From Lasiosphaeris hirsuta (lineage: Eukaryota; Ascomycota; Sordariomycetes; Sordariales; Lasiosphaeriaceae): a stretch of DNA of 64,000 nucleotides. The notes beneath the pieces were generated by a model. The model ran no database searches. It was not told the DNA's origin and saw nothing but the letters and a program-made list of their open reading frames with translations. Shown piece by piece: positions 58,558 to 64,000 of the stretch (its first letter is position 1; each line of letters starts with the position of its first letter). A program made the position numbers and the translations under genes. The stretch spans positions 2,914,001 to 2,978,000 of the forward strand of contig JAUKUA010000007.1 of assembly GCA_030549175.1 (NCBI GenBank), read 5' to 3'.

Positions 58558-59915
58558 CGAGTAGTTTGTTATTTGTACAGCGCTGTTTTTTTCCTGGAGG
58601 TCATTCTTACGGTTTCGGTCGGGGTATCTGCATTGGTGCGTGTTCTGGGTTGGCTTTGGGTTTTGCGTCTGGGTGGTCACGCAGTATCTCTTAAGGGAGC
58701 ATGTTGTAAGGGGGTGCATTTTGGTTATGGCAGGGATATATACCACTGTCGCGAGGCTACGGGAGGGTCAGGTGTCGGCTTCGTGGGTTGTTTATTGAAA
58801 GGGTATCAAAAAGCGCGAGGTGCTGAGGTATCGTCGCTTCAAGGGATATACAACCATTCCTATTCATGTATAACTACTGTGTGGACGAAGCGAAAAGAAG
58901 AGGCAGCCATTCACAAACAAATAGATTTGTATCAGTGCCATGCCTCCCGATGACGGTATGCGGAGACTGAAATGACCGATGAGTATCATGCCTGCCCATT
59001 CTTGTTTCACCAAGTACCCCTCGGCTCGGGGATGGGGAAGCGGCAAGCCGAAATCGAGAAGTATCAGGCAACTTCCATCACCCCTTTGTCTCCAGTCTGC
59101 CCCGACACCATGTTCTGCTACCTAGGTAAAGTATGTGGAGGTGGCGGTGCAGAGAACTTCTACCGTCATGTCTCCGCAATGTGGCAGGCCTTGGCCCCAT
59201 TGTTGGAAGGGAGGGTCCAGGGTGTGGAGATGGGGATTTCGACGTGGTCGTGTGATCCGGTGAAGAATTAGAGGTGGACCGCCCGCTCGTCCCATATTCG
59301 TGGCACGGTGTCGATACTCTTTTCTCACATTCCCTCCCCAAAGCACTAGTGATCTGACTCACGCGCCGCCGGCTGGCCTGGACCAGGAACCATGTCGGAA
59401 GACGAATTGAGTTTTGGTTGCCTTGGGTCTGATAAGGGCGCCGTCAAGGTCCACCACACCTTGTTGCGAAGAGGCTGACGAGCTTGCAGAGTTGTGGTAT
59501 GTACCTCGGGACGAAGCCCATGGAACGACTGGCTTAGTCGGTGGGTTACGGCTGATACGAAATCGTATGGCTTCTAATATAGTTAGAAGGACGGCGAATT
59601 GCGGGGGGGGGTGGAGTGTTGGGCTTTCTTGGGGAGTCGGTTTAAGTTTCCTATCTAGCACTCGCGGCGCTTGAACCCGGGGGGAAGGGCCGCATGAAAC
59701 TTAGATCTCGGACGAGGGAATTGGTTGAATCGGCTCCCGTCTTTACATCGCTATGGGGAGAAGTGGAGCATGAGCTTGAGCTGGCGCCACGAGTGGCAAA
59801 TCGAGAGACGAGAGCATTCCGAAATTGTTGGCATTCACACATCACGTACCTCCAACTTGCCTCCATGGGGGAGAGGTAATACATCAAATGCGCCACCCAT
59901 ATTGACTTGGTACCT
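58558..59915. other. convergent 1.36-kb spacer with possible orphan exon
   Basis: Between the ends of the bHLH gene and polymerase iota. On the minus strand, 59359-59590 has an acceptor-like CTAACTATATTAG followed by an open frame that ends in a good donor (GTGAGT) near 59364. It may be a leftover or a small gene, but I see no start or domain, so I do not call it. Confidence 0.35.
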
Positions 59916-61959
59916 CTACCCAATCGATCGGGAGTTTAAGCCATCCTCCTCCCCCATGCTATGGAATCTCCAGTGTGCGGCAAGCGCAAACCCGGGTAAG
60001 GAAAGGCCGCATACTGGACACAACTCCATGCCGTCCCCTCCCTGGCTTGAGCTTTGATCGGAATGGTCGTCCCATACATCGTCATCGGATTCAGGTATGC
60101 CGTTGTCTCCCTGGCCGTCCTTGTCATTCTCATGCTGATTGGGCCCGTCGGCGACGATGTCTTCTGCTTCAAACCTAGATGCGCCGGCGACATCCCCCGG
60201 GTTGAGATGGGGGCTCCGCTGTGCTTCTTTGCCTGCGAAAAGGGACGAGGAAGTCGCCGAGTCATACGCTGTGAACTCGCGGAGGACGTCGTCTTGGCGC
60301 CGAAACATGGCGCCGATATCGCGGACTCCTCCATCGTTGCCACCCGCCATGTTGGTCACGCAGACATTGATCAACCCAATGTTCCACCCCTTCGGCGCTG
60401 GGTTCAGTTTGTGGAAGAGGGGCAACAGTATCTCGGCCACAAGTTTCTCCACGATCCGCTCCGGCGTTATGGTAAAGCTGAACACGTAACTGGGCAGAGG
60501 AGTGCTCCGGCTTGCGCGTGCCCAGTTGTACGGCTTCCCATCCGTCGGCGACGTGTAGGGCCGCGTGGTAAGCCGCAAAGTCTTGGGATGCGCAAGCCAC
60601 CTTCTTGAAGACACGAAGGACATGGAGGGCTGTGTAAGTGTATGCCCCTGAACGGGGGTCGCGTGATCGTCCTCGACGAGGTCAAGATACATGCGTCGCA
60701 ACAGAGAGGCCGACAGCAACGCCATCTCGCGACTAATCTCGGACGCTTCGTTGAGACCCCTGTAGGTGTCCTCAATGCTGAGCTGAGTGGGCACATCCCT
60801 TGCTGGCTTGACTTCTGTGTCGTCGACGCCATGCAAAAGGGAGAATACCTTTCCGGCTAGGCCCCTTTCAGAGCCAGGACCGCCGAGAAGCTTATCAAGG
60901 ACTGCGGGCGACTGTATTGAGGGATGTGTGCGTACCTGACCAGCCGTCACGGAGCAGTCCATTGAGTGTATGTTAGGATCCATCTCCTTCCCAAGTACGA
61001 AGCCCTCTAGGATGTGGGTGATTTTGGATCCTATCCCCGGGACTTTGCGAAGGCCGTGCGAATCCATGAAAGAGAAGACGATCTCATCGCGAAACGCGAG
61101 CAGTGTGGTCTGGTTTCTGGGTTTGTTCTTGTTCCCGACCAACTTGGCCAGCAGTTTATTAGTCGAGATGCCACAAGCGGTAGTATACCCCTCTTCCTCG
61201 ATCTTTAGCCGCAGATATCTAGCAAGATGGGAGGCCAGCAAGAGGCGTATGTATAGGGCATTGTCAACGACGTCACCATGTGGCCCTTGAGCGGCTGACG
61301 CGTCATCGTCGTCGCCATATACACAGCCAGAAAACACGGTCGCATCATACTCGAAGCCCTGTTCAGGGTCTGTCCGCGAGAGACAGAAATACGACTGATT
61401 GAGACAGTTTCTGTTGAGCAGCTCAACGTTGTATGCGACCATGTCGGTGACGTCGAGATACATTTCATCGAGGCCAAGGCGCTCAACCCTTCCGGACCAC
61501 GAGTAGGAACGTAGAAGGGCATAGAGCTGTTTCGACACGTTGCGAAAGGGTGTGAGATCCTCGCCTTCGACGACGACGAGGTCGGGGCAAAGCCGCTTTG
61601 CTTCGGCGAGGGTCATCAACTTGTTTACGCCACGGTGCCGGGCCACGTAATTGCAAGTTGCGAGAATGCCCTTTTGCCGGATTCCCAGTGGCAGTGCCTT
61701 CAGGGCTGGCTGCTGATGCTCCACACACTGTGAAAAAGGGGTACCAGATCATGAGCATTCATCCGAGTTGACCCAGGAGATACCTAGGATGTGGTTGAGG
61801 CGCACCTGGGCATAGAAACAATCAAGATCCTAAAAGTCCATTTTGGGAGCCTGGTCAGAAGGTTCAGTCCCGTTTAGTCAATTGGTGGAGAGGCTGTACA
61901 AAATGCAGGATGACCCTGTCATCTTTTCGCCGAGGGGGTTTCCTTTTGGGATGACCCAT
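59916..61959 (-). CDS. DNA polymerase iota-like Y-family translesion polymerase
   Basis: Low-fidelity DNA polymerase that copies past damaged bases. The 631-residue spliced product has the Y-family palm motifs: 'VILHFDLDCFYAQ' (first metal-binding Asp), 'CNYVARHRGVNKLMTLAEAK', and 'VERLGLDEMYLDVTD' (second Asp-Glu pair), then 'GISTNKLLAKLVGNKNKP' and a helix-hairpin-helix near 'LRKVPGIGSKI'. Near the C-terminus 'CPVCGLSLPGFALAAHWRFH' is a C2H2 zinc finger like the ubiquitin-binding UBZ type. Exons are 61900-61959, 61806-61829 and 59916-61727. Exon 2 is a 24-nt micro-exon that encodes DLDCFYAQ. All three joins keep phase 0. A stretch of ATGAGAGAG repeats lies just upstream of the start. Confidence 0.88.
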
Positions 61960-62008
61960 CTCTCTCTCATCTCTCTCATCTCTCTCATCGCTCATCGCGC
62001 ATCTCTCA
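61956..62008. repeat. ATCTCTCTC (minus: ATGAGAGAG) short tandem repeat
   Basis: Three 9- to 11-nt units plus degenerate copies (ATCGCTC, ATCGCGC, ATCTCTC) sit directly upstream of the polymerase iota start. On the coding strand each unit begins with ATG. Confidence 0.85.
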
Positions 62009-62822
62009 TTTCCGATCTCTAGCTGTGGTTATTTAGGTCTTCTGTGGAGATTGAGCGTGTTTGATGGCCGGCTGGGGGGCGATTGTTTTGAGCTGTTTAG
62101 GATTGTTTTGGGCTTGACCGCTTTGCTGACCATTTTTTGCGGGGATGTTACTCTGTTGAGGTTTCTATTTTGAATTCAGCGGGTGGAGATTTAGTGACGT
62201 GCAGCAAGCTGAATCCAACTTGAATCGCACTTCCATGCCAGCTGCCAAACTTCCCCTCCTGTATGTAACCCCTCTCTGTTCGGTTTAAGGGTCCCAGCTA
62301 CCCTCACGCGATTGAGTTAAGTGTGGCGCCCTTGGCTATCCTGGCCCTTCCCGTGGAAAACACCTCAACGGCGCTAGTATAGTCAATATTAGTTATCATT
62401 ACTATTATCGTCGCATGAATTCTGTTAAGCCCAGATCTCGGTCGAGCCGTTGTTGTCTCTGTATTCCACACGGCACGATCCGGAATTGCAGATCTGGCGT
62501 GTCGGACACCCTGTGGACACTCCTGCGCTGTGGATCAGCAAACCCCTTGACCCAAGGGCCAAGACTCGGCCGCTAGGCCCGGAGGGCCAAGACAACCTAA
62601 GGAGCGGGCTGAGTCTATTTTAATCACGGGCACATTCCGCATAGTGTTCAATCACAGCGCCCACACAGGACACAGCGCACAGAGTACACTACTCGACAAG
62701 GCATGCAGAGGCATGGACTCAGGCAACACCCGACACGGCCAGAAAAGAGGAGACGCAATACAACTGGGTCTTGCCTTGGTGCCGGCAGCCTTCACGTTGT
62801 ACGGCATGCCCGCTCGGTATTG

Positions 62823-62840
62823 CCCCCCCCCCCCCCCCCC
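62823..62840. repeat. homopolymer C18
   Basis: Eighteen consecutive C in non-coding DNA. The exact length should be regarded as uncertain because such runs are hard to sequence. Confidence 0.8.
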
Positions 62841-63107
62841 TCGGGGTAACCCTCTCCTTTCCAGGAATCGAGAAAGCCGGGAATCCAAGAACCCAGGAAT
62901 GAATCGCAGGCTTACACATCATCTGCTCCTGCCGTCGGATCTTGCTGACAGCACCTAGACCTGGCCGAGGACGAGGACGAGGACGAGGAATGCAAGGGGG
63001 TGACGACCCTTTTCTGGGCCCTGTCGCTCTCCAGTGACGTTCGAAGGGCTGAGGCTTGTGGGGGCACGAGACACACGAGACGGAAGAGCCCCCAGAGACC
63101 CAAACAC

Positions 63108-63143
63108 GGGCCATGAGATGGGCCATGAGATGGGCCATGAGAT
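63108..63143. repeat. tandem triplicate of GGGCCATGAGAT
   Basis: Three perfect 12-bp copies in a row, in non-coding sequence. Confidence 0.9.
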
Positions 63144-64000
63144 GAAGCCACGAAGCGACCCACGAGGAAGCCGCCAATTTAGGAACGGCATCATTCTGGA
63201 AGATGGGCTCGCAAGGGAGGCAAGCCGCCGACGGGCCTAGCAAGACCAAGCAGAACCAGCAATCGCGCAACTTGGCGCAAGACGGGCAGAAATGGCAGAA
63301 AAGAGCCAAGCCGGCGTCTACTTGAAGCGACCAAGCGATCTAAATCTGACGAGGCATTATTAGACGCGATGTGACTTGTAACCGCATGCGCCCGCAATTG
63401 GCTGGGTGAGCGCTTGCGCCTGCGGTGTGCAGCAGGATTGCACAGGGCATGGCACAGGGATGCCGCAGACAACATGAGTGTGCTGGCCAATTCGAATGGC
63501 CCATTTGGTCTGGTCACTCGCGGCCACGGCCAACTGTTGCCGGACATCTAGCCAACCAACGGACGCCCTGCAGCAATGCTGCGAGCCTTCGTCCTACCAC
63601 AGCTCGTCCGACTACTCCACCCTCGCGTCTAATGTCGTTTCCCGGTGCTGCATGGCACATTAGCCCCCTTGGGCCCCCCTACCCCGGCCTCTCCCTTGAA
63701 CGGGCTAAACCCCTCTCACATCCCTGGCGCTTCCCACCAAGCAATGTTTCTCGACTGCCCTCTAGCCGCCAGCCCGCCGGCCTCTTCCCCATCGCCTTGT
63801 TCGTCTTATATAGCCGAACATTTCCTCCTCGGCAGTGGCCTCCTCGATCGCACCCACACTTTATCCAGGTTGCTTTAATATCGCTATCGGCTACCTGAAA
63901 GGTCGTTCCCCTGCCCCCTATTCGAGCCGGCTTCGGGGGGACCCCTCACACCACTTACAGAAACCCACCCGCCCCGGGCTCACCGCCGGCCGTCCACTCC

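Larger units (their letters stand above)
61960..64000. other. gene-free right end, about 2 kb
   Basis: I find no supported gene. Features are an (ATCTCTCTC)n repeat (about 61956-62008), an 18-C run at 62823-62840, a GAGGAC repeat (62967-62989) and a 12-bp triplicate at 63108-63143. Frames such as 62719-63309 (-) are low-complexity. The right end may be the promoter of a gene beyond the window. Confidence 0.5.

Noticed and set aside
59651..59923. 90-codon minus frame overlapping the polymerase iota stop
   Set aside because: Overlaps the polymerase end in another phase and has no recognisable domain; likely 3' leader.
62719..63309. 196-codon minus-strand frame with repeats
   Set aside because: Its repeats come from simple-sequence DNA (MAHLMAH, RPRPRPG, GGGGG); no domain or splice context supports a gene.

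Overview
The window looks like chromosomal DNA of a filamentous ascomycete, most likely a Sordariomycete. It has compact protein-coding genes on both strands and many short introns (about 50-80 bp) with GT..AG ends and CTAAC/TACTAAC branch sites. The gene set is typically fungal: class II histone deacetylase with Arb2 tail, SNU66, SDE2, GET2, a secreted GH15-CBM20 glucoamylase, a urease accessory GTPase and DNA polymerase iota. I saw no transposon, CRISPR array, rRNA or convincing tRNA. All exon joins below were made by hand from splice signals and reading-frame continuity. No protein was compared with a database.

Layout. 1-1466 (-) is the N-terminal part of an OPT oligopeptide transporter, cut by the window edge. 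2241-5678 (-) holds two open frames in the same phase separated by one TAG: an unrecognised acidic protein and an Arg/Ser-rich protein. 6923-9388 (-) is an HDA1/Clr3-type deacetylase. 10697-12073 (-) is an F-box-like protein, 13780-14864 (-) BRX1 and 15665-16641 (-) a Rab11/YPT31 GTPase. 18155-22351 (+) is a large intronless chromodomain protein. 23343-24233 (+) is UreG. TSR1 (-) and UTP7 (+) are head to head at 24458-29084. PTH2 (-) and a nicotinamide riboside kinase (+) are also head to head. The secreted glucoamylase lies at 32052-34165 (-), followed by a gene-poor stretch and then SNU66/SART1 (+), RPS10 (-), SDE2 (+), COX12 (-), a B12D-like mitochondrial membrane protein (+), a CYP33-type RRM protein (-), SEC31 (+), GET2 (+), a TMEM135-like membrane protein (-), a bHLH factor (+) and DNA polymerase iota (-). 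The last 2 kb hold no gene I can support.

How the genes relate. Most are unlinked housekeeping genes. Two head-to-head pairs share function: TSR1/UTP7 (small ribosomal subunit assembly) and COX12/B12D-like (mitochondrial inner membrane). BRX1 and RPS10 add to the ribosome theme. HDA1 and the chromodomain protein could both act in heterochromatin, but a link between them is only an inference. The most unusual details are the single in-frame TAG in the 2.2-5.7 kb region, a GC-AG intron in BRX1, micro-exons of 13, 16 and 24 nt, an RPS10 intron whose retention would remove an RGG-like tail, and an overlapping upstream ORF made of 9-nt repeats before polymerase iota.
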